64,000 nucleotides of DNA from an uncultured Clostridia bacterium. GTDB taxonomy: Bacteria; Bacillota; Clostridia; Lachnospirales; Cellulosilyticaceae. The DNA lies in assembly GCA_937921505.1 (NCBI GenBank), contig CAKZUB010000049.1, positions 1-64,000 on the forward strand, in the 5' to 3' direction. A program made the translations under genes and the position numbers. The notes under the pieces were generated by a model. That model did not search any database and was not told the DNA's origin. It saw nothing but the letters and a program-made list of their open reading frames with translations. Shown here in pieces: positions 1 through 7,384 of the stretch (position 1 is the stretch's first letter; the number at the start of each line of letters is the position of its first letter).

Positions 1-1
1 C

Positions 2-52
2 TGGACTGATGGATTTTCTGAATTCACTTGGAAAACCGAAATAATTATGTGA
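2..52 (+). CDS. possible 3' end of a gene cut by the window edge
   Basis: Seventeen open codons run from the window edge to a TGA at 50-52 and read WTDGFSEFTWKTEIIM. A weak hairpin follows at 74-104. This could be the C-terminus of a plus-strand gene, but it is too short to recognise and could be chance. Confidence 0.2.
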   Translation, partial: WTDGFSEFTWKTEIIM

Positions 53-73
53 AGAGAACCTTGTTAATCTAAC

Positions 74-104
74 CTGGGAACCCTTATAAATAAAGGTTTC
101 CCAG
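74..104. repeat. imperfect hairpin, possible weak terminator
   Basis: CTGGGAA at 74-80 pairs with TTCCCAG at 98-104, and a few further CCTT/AAGG pairs lie inside. No T-run follows on the plus strand, so terminator function is doubtful. Confidence 0.35.
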
Positions 105-144
105 ATTAAGTCTTTACATAATGTTTTGCTTGTCATAATAAACC

Positions 145-164
145 TTATGTAAAGCTTTACATAA
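145..164. repeat. perfect 20-bp palindrome with an extra half-site
   Basis: The sequence TTATGTAAAGCTTTACATAA is its own reverse complement. A further copy of the half-site CTTTACATAA lies at 112-121. A palindrome plus a spaced half-site is what a dimeric repressor operator looks like. Which gene it would control is unclear, because the nearest gene on the right (278-2005) reads towards it. Confidence 0.6.
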
Positions 165-221
165 AATTTATACACATGTAGATGAAAGTCAATTACAAGC
201 TGCTGTAAATTCCAATCCTTT

Positions 222-251
222 AGCCATGATGTTCAGCTGAACATCATGGCT
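222..251. repeat. perfect 30-bp palindrome downstream of the helicase gene
   Basis: The two 15-base halves (left half AGCCATGATGTTCAG) are exact reverse complements. As RNA this gives a 13-bp stem with an AGCU loop. It lies 27 bp beyond the stop of the 278-2005 gene, so it may end that transcript, although the T-run is poor on both strands. Confidence 0.6.
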
Positions 252-277
252 TTCTAAACATAATGAGAAGCAGGGCA

Positions 278-2005
278 TTATCCATGATCCCAATATTCTA
301 TTGGAAATCTTACTAGCGATTTATCTTTTACAGTATCCGGAATAGCTAGTACAAATAGTTTTTTTGCTCGCGTTGCTGCAACATAAAATGTTCTTATCTC
401 TTCAGTATCAACTTCTTTTTGATTAATCATATTGCTTGTCAACTTACCGTTTGTACTAATTATTAGCATCACAGCATCAAAAGTACATCCCTTAACTGCA
501 TGTATGGTTGCACTCAGATAATCTTTTTTATAAGTGTCAGCAAAAAAAACTTCTATTGGCTGTTCTAAGAAATCTTTTAAATTATTGTCCCGTACTCTAC
601 TCTTTATTCTTATCTCTACTTCATTCTTGCACTTGATATTATTATCTAAAATAAACTTATCAACCACGCTATTTATTGCTAATTTCCAACTTTTAAGAGA
701 AAGTGTGGAATCTGGCAAAAGTGTAGATAATTTAAACACTAAATGATTCCACTCCTTAATACTATATGTTCTTTGAACCTCTCTAAAGTCAATAACATTA
801 GCTTGATTGTCAAAAATAATGTAGTATAAAATTTTTTCTATTAATGATACAGTTTTTTCAACATTTTGTATGCCTTTATAAAATGTCGCCTGTGCAAACA
901 GTAGAGTTATTGAAGTTTGCCACAGTTCATTTATTTTCGAATAGTCCCTACCAGTTAATCCAGAACGACCACGTACCAATACCGCTACTTTTTCAGGTGA
1001 AATAGTTATACTTTTTTTCTTGCATAAATCAAGATAATTTTGAATTAAAATATCTTGATTACCTTTATTGTATTTCATAATTATAGGTTTTATTGAACTA
1101 TCTTTTGTTTCACCTCTAGCAATTGACATATCGGATAATGATGAGAAGATTTTAGTAGCATTACAAATATGTTGAGAACAACGAAAATTTTCATTAAGCT
1201 CTTTGGGATTCCAGTTTTTGCTATTATACATATTTAAAAATACAGATGGGTCGGCATCTCTCCATTCATATATAGCTTGATCCGGATCTCCGATAAGCAT
1301 TGCATTTTTTACTCCATTATCAAAGAGTAAATTCAGGAGTTTCATCTGCTCTTCTGATGTATCTTGTGCTTCATCCACAACAAAATAAGGGAACCTTTTG
1401 ATAATTAACTTCCGTATATTGGGATGTTTTTGAAGTATATCAATTGATACTATAAGTGCTTCTTTATAAGTTACATACCCCTTAGAATATGTGCTAACTT
1501 TAAACTTCACACAAGGTTTATTCTTTATAAATGGACAATTGTTAAAGTTTTTTTTATTATCATATACACTATTCTCAGTATCTATATAAAAATTCTTAGG
1601 ATCACAACCGTTGTTGTAACACTCCTTTTTCCAAAATACCTTGGAATAACGTTCAACAAAATCATCCTCAATAATTGAAGGCCGGCTTGTACATTTCATT
1701 ACAGCTTGTCCAAAAGGCATAAAAATATGTTGAGAAATAAAAGCATCTAAAGTTCCAATAAAGTGTGGATAAGGTAATGTTTTAAGCTCAGATATTTCTT
1801 GAATTTTTGTGTCTAGTTCACGCTTTGCCACATTTGTAAACGAAAGAATTGCCATGCCTTTGTTTTTATCCTCCCACAATTTAAAATCATGGACAACTTT
1901 ATGGGCTACAACAAATGTTTTACCACTCCCCGGACATGCTTTTAGTATATTTTTCCCTTGTAAGCTAATGATCTCTTCTTGGGAATCAGTTAATTGCTCA
2001 AACAT
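278..2005 (-). CDS. UvrD/Rep-family SF1 helicase, GajB-like
   Basis: A 575-residue superfamily 1A helicase. Visible motifs are Walker A ACPGSGKT (23-30), motif II DEAQD (211-215), motif III GDPDQAIYEWR (239-249), motif IV NENFRCS, motif V HAVKGCTFDAV and motif VI YVAATRAKK near the C-terminus. It lacks the length of housekeeping PcrA/UvrD (about 720-740 residues). It sits directly downstream, 11 bp away, of an OLD-family nuclease gene, which is the gene pair that defines Gabija (GajA then GajB). In that system GajB is thought to sense or unwind DNA ends and act with GajA. An ATG start with weak SD is kept. The pairing supports a defence role; I cannot exclude a class 2 OLD repair pair. Confidence 0.85.
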   Translation of the reverse strand: MFEQLTDSQEEIISLQGKNILKACPGSGKTFVVAHKVVHDFKLWEDKNKGMAILSFTNVAKRELDTKIQEISELKTLPYPHFIGTLDAFISQHIFMPFGQAVMKCTSRPSIIEDDFVERYSKVFWKKECYNNGCDPKNFYIDTENSVYDNKKNFNNCPFIKNKPCVKFKVSTYSKGYVTYKEALIVSIDILQKHPNIRKLIIKRFPYFVVDEAQDTSEEQMKLLNLLFDNGVKNAMLIGDPDQAIYEWRDADPSVFLNMYNSKNWNPKELNENFRCSQHICNATKIFSSLSDMSIARGETKDSSIKPIIMKYNKGNQDILIQNYLDLCKKKSITISPEKVAVLVRGRSGLTGRDYSKINELWQTSITLLFAQATFYKGIQNVEKTVSLIEKILYYIIFDNQANVIDFREVQRTYSIKEWNHLVFKLSTLLPDSTLSLKSWKLAINSVVDKFILDNNIKCKNEVEIRIKSRVRDNNLKDFLEQPIEVFFADTYKKDYLSATIHAVKGCTFDAVMLIISTNGKLTSNMINQKEVDTEEIRTFYVAATRAKKLFVLAIPDTVKDKSLVRFPIEYWDHG

Positions 2006-2016
2006 TTTTTACCCCC

Positions 2017-4035
2017 TTACTTTATAATAGTGTCAATGGCCTCATTTATATATTTAGGAACTTTAAATTTCACATCAGTTCTTTCACCACTGGTAATCTT
2101 ACTTATTTCATTTGCCAAACGTTGTGCAAAGATACCCTTACAATCTTGAATTGCAATCCATATTCTTAATGCTATCATTTCCATTGTTTCATATTTTTGT
2201 TCTGGTTGAATATCTTCATCAATAGGCTTAACCTTATCTCGGATGTCTTTAGCAATTGTGGGATGTTCTTTACCCAACACCTCTAAAAGCAATGTTATAT
2301 TTTCTTCAATCAAAGCCAGCTCATATTCTAAGGTTTTTTCAGCCAACTTAACACAAATATTGTCTTGATTAAAAGTTAATAGATTTTGTGCTCTATATGA
2401 TATTGAACCCTTATCAAGTTTATTTTTCAGTGTCTCTATGTTCATATTGCGATAGACTTTTTCGGTTTTTGTGATACGATAGAGATCATCGCTATTTGTA
2501 CATCTATCATTATCTGATACAATAGCGCAAGGAATATTGATGTAACTTTTATCCTTATTCTTTTGAAACAGTTTAGCAAATGGTTCAAATGCAACACCAT
2601 TAATATTTACAATCTCTACAGAATACTTATCAAGAGGCTTTCCAATTAAATTAGCAAATTCATTTAATAAAATAGCTTCACTTATGCCTTCAACAAATAA
2701 TACCCTTCTCGCAAAAAACATCTGACATTTAGTCACATCAAGATATCTCTTTAAATCTAATTTCTCGGTATCTTTTAATGCAGTATCTTTTATAGACACA
2801 ATGGTATTACTATCTTGTTTTGAATTTAGTATATGCACACTATTAATATCCGCTTTGGCCACTAATGTTGGCGAGTGTGATGTTATAAAAAGTTGAATAT
2901 TTGAATTCTTATTGGCTTTTTTGAAAAAGCTAAAAAGCAAATCTAGTAATTGAGGATGAAGATGTGCTTCTGGCTCTTCAACTAAAAGTATTGAAATCTC
3001 CTCATCAATAGGTTTTTCTTGTAAATCTCCTAAAGAAGTGGCCATATGTAAAATGTTGTTATATCCTAATCCATTTTGATTTATAGTGATATTTTGATTT
3101 TTAACTAACAATAACAACTTACTATAGAGTTTATTTAATCCTTCATATTTCAGAATATTATCTAAATATATTTCCAAGTGTTTCTTATCCGGCAAGGGAG
3201 AAGCAATCTTTTTATTTTTAATATCTTCTTTCGTCAATCCTACTTCTTTTAATACAGCTAGCATATCTTTTTTCGATATTCTTAGTAATCTACTATTAAC
3301 ATAATCTATTCGTATTAAGGATGCGATGGATTCAAATGTTGGCTCTACCAAAGAAACTTGAACTTTTTCTTGTAATTCGTCTTTTTCTATATTAAATAAG
3401 TTTTTATTTATTATAGATTCAACTGATTTAACTGAACTATCACTTGTGACATCCTCATTGGCTTTCTGAAATGTTTTTATTATTTTATCTCTCTCATCAC
3501 TAGTTTTTGCCACCGAATATAAAATATTAGCTATTTGACCATTTCTGGAAGGCTTTAAATCACCCTCAGCATCTCTTAATGCTGCTAAATATAATAAATT
3601 GATATTATCATATATTTCTCTCGGAACATTATTTAATGCCGTTCCTCCCTTAATATCTTCACGTACCTTTGGTATTCCTTTTTTATCCATATATAAAGTG
3701 TATTCTATATGTATTTCAGCTTTTTTTAAATCTACCCCATTAGTAAGCATAAAAAATGAAGCTGCTTGCTCTTCTGTAAGTTCATTAAAAAAAATATCAA
3801 TTTTTATTATACCTGCTTGTTCGCCATATTTATTAACATGAAAGTCTGATGTTTTTATAAATACATTTTTCCTATATGTACCTGCAGATAACCCTAATCT
3901 TAATGCATCAATTACAGCGGATTTTCCAGAATTGTTTTCTCCCAATATAATATTAATTCCTTTGTTACAATTTAAGGTAATACCTGCTGACCCAATTGTC
4001 CTAAAATTTTTAACATGAATTCTTTCTACATACAT
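2017..4035 (-). CDS. OLD-family ATPase/TOPRIM nuclease, GajA-like
   Basis: A 672-residue protein with an ABC/SMC-type ATPase head: Walker A GENNSGKS (32-39), Walker B LLVEEPEAHLHPQ (350-362, catalytic Glu354) and a SHSP switch region (386-389). A TOPRIM domain follows: FVEGISEA with Glu449 and the acidic SDNDR with Asp508 and Asp510. This is the order seen in OLD nucleases. The adjoining UvrD-like gene makes it a class 2 OLD, the GajA component of Gabija, which nicks DNA when nucleotide levels fall. It is somewhat longer than typical GajA (about 580 residues), with the extra length at the C-terminus. The SD is GAGG before ATG at 4035. Low-GC codon use matches the rest of the window. Confidence 0.85.
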   Translation of the reverse strand: MYVERIHVKNFRTIGSAGITLNCNKGINIILGENNSGKSAVIDALRLGLSAGTYRKNVFIKTSDFHVNKYGEQAGIIKIDIFFNELTEEQAASFFMLTNGVDLKKAEIHIEYTLYMDKKGIPKVREDIKGGTALNNVPREIYDNINLLYLAALRDAEGDLKPSRNGQIANILYSVAKTSDERDKIIKTFQKANEDVTSDSSVKSVESIINKNLFNIEKDELQEKVQVSLVEPTFESIASLIRIDYVNSRLLRISKKDMLAVLKEVGLTKEDIKNKKIASPLPDKKHLEIYLDNILKYEGLNKLYSKLLLLVKNQNITINQNGLGYNNILHMATSLGDLQEKPIDEEISILLVEEPEAHLHPQLLDLLFSFFKKANKNSNIQLFITSHSPTLVAKADINSVHILNSKQDSNTIVSIKDTALKDTEKLDLKRYLDVTKCQMFFARRVLFVEGISEAILLNEFANLIGKPLDKYSVEIVNINGVAFEPFAKLFQKNKDKSYINIPCAIVSDNDRCTNSDDLYRITKTEKVYRNMNIETLKNKLDKGSISYRAQNLLTFNQDNICVKLAEKTLEYELALIEENITLLLEVLGKEHPTIAKDIRDKVKPIDEDIQPEQKYETMEMIALRIWIAIQDCKGIFAQRLANEISKITSGERTDVKFKVPKYINEAIDTIIK

Positions 4036-4205
4036 TTAAAAGCCTCATTTCATAATGATATAATAAAAAGATATAAAAAATCTTTCCCAAAACACGTTAA
4101 ACTACCGTTGTGAGAACTTCGTGTTATTGCTATAATCTGTAGTTCTATCTCCTGCTTATTATGCTTCACTTCAATGGTTCGTAATTTATAGATATAATGA
4201 ACTAA

Positions 4206-4304
4206 AACTCCAGAGCCTGCTCATATTGATATGATACCTAACGGCTAAGATTGTATCCGGAGTTAAGCATACACCAGGGTATCTGTCTCAATATGAAGCT
4301 AGGC
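4206..4304. repeat. long imperfect dyad, possible structured RNA
   Basis: TCATATTGA (4221-4229) and GATACC (4233-4238) pair with GGTATC (4278-4283) and TCAATATGA (4287-4295), extended by GCCT (4215-4218) with AGGC (4301-4304). A competing pair, AACTCC (4206-4211) with GGAGTT (4259-4264), would give an alternative fold. I do not recognise the family. It lies in an 800-bp gap between the gajA-like gene and spo0A. Confidence 0.4.
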
Positions 4305-4366
4305 ACGCTTCTTCTGCAATCAATCTGCCTATTCCTTAATTCACAACAATAACTCTTCATAAATAT
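4300..4366 (-). pseudogene. degenerate copy of the small coding remnant at 4485-4598
   Basis: Read on the minus strand, this aligns with the 37-codon frame at 4485-4598: the string TTATTGTTGTG, then ATTAAGGAAT and a related GCAGATTGATTGCAGAAG stretch are shared. Here the frame is broken by several stop codons. It looks like a decayed duplicate. Confidence 0.35.
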
Positions 4367-4367
4367 A

Positions 4368-4448
4368 GCAGGGGGATGAGAGGAGGATTTTCAGCTTGAC
4401 TTGGAGCCTGCGACGGAAAGATGAAAATTCTCCTCCCATCCCACTTGC
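4368..4448 (+). repeat. hairpin element, divergent third copy
   Basis: The left arm begins GCAGGGGGATGAGAGGA and pairs, with some G-U pairs and mismatches, with the right arm ending CACTTGC at 4448. The loop carries GACTTGGA, six bases, then GACGGA. The same loop signature and the trailing CTTGCGGAC occur in the two elements at 49703-49786 and 49907-49992. The arms differ in sequence from those copies but still pair. Confidence 0.6.
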
Positions 4449-4484
4449 GGACCTCAGAGAAGATGCTATAAGTATAAAAAGGCA

Positions 4485-4598
4485 CTATATAAGTTTTATT
4501 TCAAATCCATATTCACGCAATGTAAGGTCATCATCGATTCTTTCTTCATAAATTCCATCTACCCATTCCTTAATCCACAACAATAATTTTCCTCTCAT
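4485..4598 (-). CDS. 37-codon open frame, probable gene fragment
   Basis: The frame runs ATG at 4598 to TAG at 4485, starts MRGKLLLWIKEWVDGIYEER and ends in REYGFEIKLI. The composition looks protein-like. The SD-like GGGGG touches the ATG with no spacing, so this is more likely the surviving C-terminus of a lost gene than an active small gene. A decayed copy lies at 4300-4366, and the two are preceded by the same 20-base context. I do not recognise the family. Confidence 0.3.
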   Translation of the reverse strand: MRGKLLLWIKEWVDGIYEERIDDDLTLREYGFEIKLI

Positions 4599-4606
4599 CC
4601 CCCTGC
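4590..4606 (-). repeat. 17-bp inverted copy of the hairpin-element left arm
   Basis: The minus strand reads GCAGGGGGATGAGAGGA, identical to 4368-4384 on the plus strand. The two flank a 205-bp interval, the arrangement expected of a small inverted-repeat element or an inverted partial copy. Confidence 0.55.
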
Positions 4607-4746
4607 AAAACTAACATAGAACGCCCTAAATATCCAAAGTTACAAAATAAACTTAGTTATACTTTTCAAAATATTATACATCTATTAACATATTTTGTCT
4701 ATTTATATAATAAAATTCACTTTTAGGCTATGATTCCCCTAACTAC

Positions 4747-4795
4747 AAAAAAAGGTGTTACCTGAGCAAGTTTTTCTTGCTAAGTAACACCTTTT
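4747..4795 (-). terminator. intrinsic terminator of spo0A
   Basis: On the minus strand a long stem (AAGGTGTTAC with GTAACACCTT, then AGCAAG with CTTGCT) ends in a run of seven T. It lies 44 bp after the spo0A stop. Confidence 0.9.
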
Positions 4796-4838
4796 ATTTA
4801 TTCTTTTTTAAGCTACCTCTAAATAAACTTAATACCCC

Positions 4839-5666
4839 TTACCCTACTTGCATCTCCAAACGTAATCTATCTGCAATAAGTGCAATAAACTCACTATTAG
4901 TAGGTTTACCCTTACCATTATTTACAGTATAACCAAATAACTTATCAATCGTATCCATCTTACCACGACTCCATGCTACTTCTATTGCATGACGAATAGC
5001 ACGTTCCACACGGCTTGGTGTCGTGTTATATTGTTTTGCGATATTAGGATAAAGTTGTTTTGTAATTGAATTAAGTACATCCATATCATTGATGACCATA
5101 ATAATAGCCTCTCTGAGATATTGATAACCTTTAATATGTGCTGGTACTCCTATTTCATGAATAACGCTTGTTACTTCTGTCTCTAAGCTATGTTGTGTTG
5201 GCATACTTTTTACTTTAGGTAAAAGAGACCTAGAGCTTGTAAGATTACTATGTACATTTGCACTATTAACTTTTGAAGAACTCGACATCGCCTTAAGCTG
5301 TCTAATTCTATTGATAAGCGTCTCCATATCAAAAGGTTTAACAATGTAGTATTCTGCCCCTAAAGCAAGTGCTCTTTCTGTTATTTTATCTTGTCCAACT
5401 GCTGATAACATCACAAAGAGTGGTCTTCTTTTAAGTTCCATATCGACCACTCTCTCAAGTACACCTATGCCATCCAAATAAGGCATAATAACATCTAATA
5501 TCACAATATCTGGTTCTGTTTGTTGAATGAGCGTACAGGCTTCTTCCCCATTGGCCGCGACGTCTATTACTTGCATATCTTCCTGCCTATCTATAAACTC
5601 CATTAAGATATCGGAAAAGTCTTTATTATCATCTGCTATTAATATTTTCATTTTTTGATCAAACAA
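4839..5666 (-). CDS. spo0A: stage 0 sporulation protein A, Spo0A
   Basis: A 275-residue response regulator, the master switch for sporulation entry. The receiver domain (about 7-125) has the acidic pocket DD at 12-13, phospho-acceptor Asp58 in LDVIMP and Lys110 in VKPF. After a linker, the C-terminal DNA-binding domain carries the near-invariant [18 protein letters not shown] recognition helix. I keep the TTG start at 5666 because AGGGGGG lies 7 nt before it; the ATG five codons later would be 22 nt from the SD. The gene has its own sigma-A-like promoter (5716-5744) and terminator. It follows spoIVB, as in most Bacillus and Clostridium genomes. Confidence 0.98.
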   Translation of the reverse strand: MFDQKMKILIADDNKDFSDILMEFIDRQEDMQVIDVAANGEEACTLIQQTEPDIVILDVIMPYLDGIGVLERVVDMELKRRPLFVMLSAVGQDKITERALALGAEYYIVKPFDMETLINRIRQLKAMSSSSKVNSANVHSNLTSSRSLLPKVKSMPTQHSLETEVTSVIHEIGVPAHIKGYQYLREAIIMVINDMDVLNSITKQLYPNIAKQYNTTPSRVERAIRHAIEVAWSRGKMDTIDKLFGYTVNNGKGKPTNSEFIALIADRLRLEMQVG

Positions 5667-5715
5667 AAAATATCCCCCCTAAAAATTATATGTTATTTTG
5701 AAAAATCATAAACTA

Positions 5716-5744
5716 ATTATACATAATAATCTGTTAAATATCAA
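5716..5744 (-). promoter_or_regulatory. sigma-A-type promoter of spo0A
   Basis: On the minus strand TTGATA (5744-5739) and TATAAT (5721-5716) are separated by 17 bp. Transcription would start about 45 bp before the SD. A sigma-H promoter is expected in addition but I could not recognise one. Confidence 0.75.
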
Positions 5745-5785
5745 TACCATTTTCTGTAATTTTTATTTTATTTTTACAATTCTTA

Positions 5786-7072
5786 CTATCTTCTTTCATT
5801 ATTAATCATATTCTCTATAAATATACCGTATCCCCTTGTTGGATCTTGAATGAAAACATGCGTAACTGCTCCTATAAGTTTACCATCTTGAAGGATGGGA
5901 CTACCACTCATTCCTTGTATAATACCATTGGTAAGACTCAAAAGTCTTTCATCTACTATTTTTATGATCATCCCTTTAGCTGGTTCATTACTATATTTAG
6001 ATACTTTTTGTATATATACCTCATATTCATCTACTTGATCATTTGTTAAGTCCACTAAAATAGAAGCTTTACCCTCATGCACTTCATCTTGAAAGGCTAT
6101 AGGTACTCTTTTGTCATACCCCTGCTGTGTCATCCTTTGATTAATTTCTCCATAGATGCCAATAGGTGTGTTATTAATAACCTCTCCAATGATATTCTTA
6201 TCTTCATATTCAATAATACCACTTATTTCTCCCGGAATGCCTTTTTTCCCCTTTTTAATGTGTGTAATCACTGTAGTAATAATGCTTCCCTCTCGAATAG
6301 GTAGCAATTTTTTAGTATCTGTGTCTGTAATACCGTGTCCGAGTGCACCAAAGACACCTGTTTCTGGATCTATATATGTGAGTGTCCCAATACCTTGAGT
6401 GCTGTCTCTAATCCATAATCCTACTTTATATTCATTGTCAAATATAGAATATAAAGGCTGTACCATCACTTCTTTTATCTCTTTATTTCTTAGAATAGTA
6501 AGCCTTATCTTTTCTTCTTTTGTCTTTTCTATGATATCTCTCAAGTCTTCTTTTGTTCTTAGTTCAGTATCATTACACTTAAGTATCATATCTCCAGGCT
6601 CAACAAGACCTTTACACGGTGTGACTACTTTTCCTTCTATTTCAAACTGACCCACTCCCAAGACCAATATGCCTTTTGTATCTACTTTAATTCCCACAAT
6701 TTTACCACACGGAATAACTTCTCTATTAGGGATCGCCTCAATAGATACTGTCCTTAAAGGAATAAATCCTAAAAAAGATAAAGTAACATCTGTTTTGCCA
6801 GCCTCATTCATACTCACGTACAATGGTTTATTAAGACTAATAGGCCCTTTACTTATAATATTCTCTTGTTCCCCTTTAACTGTAAGCATCTGGTCTTTTA
6901 AAAGAATTGCTTTAAGTGGTATATCAAAATTAAAGGTATGCTCCTTACCTACAAGGAGCTTAACTTCTTTGGGCAGATAATAATGTGATATAATGATCGG
7001 GCTGCCTATAATTAAACAAATGACTATACTTATAAAACAAATAAAGAGTCTCTTCTTTTTTCTATGTTTCAT
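5786..7072 (-). CDS. spoIVB: SpoIVB signalling serine peptidase (family S55)
   Basis: A 428-residue forespore protease that is secreted into the intermembrane space and triggers pro-sigma-K processing by cleaving SpoIVFA. An N-terminal membrane anchor (about 9-30) precedes a PDZ domain (about 125-200, with VEPGDMILKCND). The S55 domain has GALGHG (His246) and GMSGSP (Ser391), with Asp374 as likely third residue. Length equals Bacillus SpoIVB. It lies between recN and spo0A, the conserved position. Sigma-F/G control is known for the family; I could not confirm the promoter here. Confidence 0.96.
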   Translation of the reverse strand: MKHRKKKRLFICFISIVICLIIGSPIIISHYYLPKEVKLLVGKEHTFNFDIPLKAILLKDQMLTVKGEQENIISKGPISLNKPLYVSMNEAGKTDVTLSFLGFIPLRTVSIEAIPNREVIPCGKIVGIKVDTKGILVLGVGQFEIEGKVVTPCKGLVEPGDMILKCNDTELRTKEDLRDIIEKTKEEKIRLTILRNKEIKEVMVQPLYSIFDNEYKVGLWIRDSTQGIGTLTYIDPETGVFGALGHGITDTDTKKLLPIREGSIITTVITHIKKGKKGIPGEISGIIEYEDKNIIGEVINNTPIGIYGEINQRMTQQGYDKRVPIAFQDEVHEGKASILVDLTNDQVDEYEVYIQKVSKYSNEPAKGMIIKIVDERLLSLTNGIIQGMSGSPILQDGKLIGAVTHVFIQDPTRGYGIFIENMINNERR

Positions 7073-7327
7073 TTCGCTTCACATCCTATGTTTTTCTACT
7101 GTCATATTTTTAAAATATCCTTTTTCACAGGCATTTATACAGTATGAAAAACTATTTTTGTGATTAAGCTATAATCAAACACATGTTTTAAGTAACTATT
7201 GGAGGAAAAACACTTTCAACTTTTCATTTGTGGCACTATCAGTGAAATCTCTTGCCTTATTACTGATACAAAAGCAGATGTTCATCAGCTTAATTTGTTA
7301 CGTGAAAAAGGTATAGAGCACACTCAA

Positions 7328-7384
7328 AATGCCTATAAAAAAAGTATATGTAAGTTATCTACATATACTTTTTTTATAGGCATT
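7328..7384 (-). terminator. 25-bp perfect inverted repeat, recN terminator
   Basis: A 25-base arm at 7328-7352 is the exact reverse complement of 7360-7384, with a 7-base loop. On either strand a run of seven T/A is embedded in the stem. The recN stop codon lies inside the stem, so the last codons of recN form its right arm. Confidence 0.75.

Noticed and set aside
4036..4838. CRISPR array or tRNA in the gap before spo0A
   Set aside because: The repeats are only two or three, inverted or diverged, with no regular spacing; no cloverleaf is seen.
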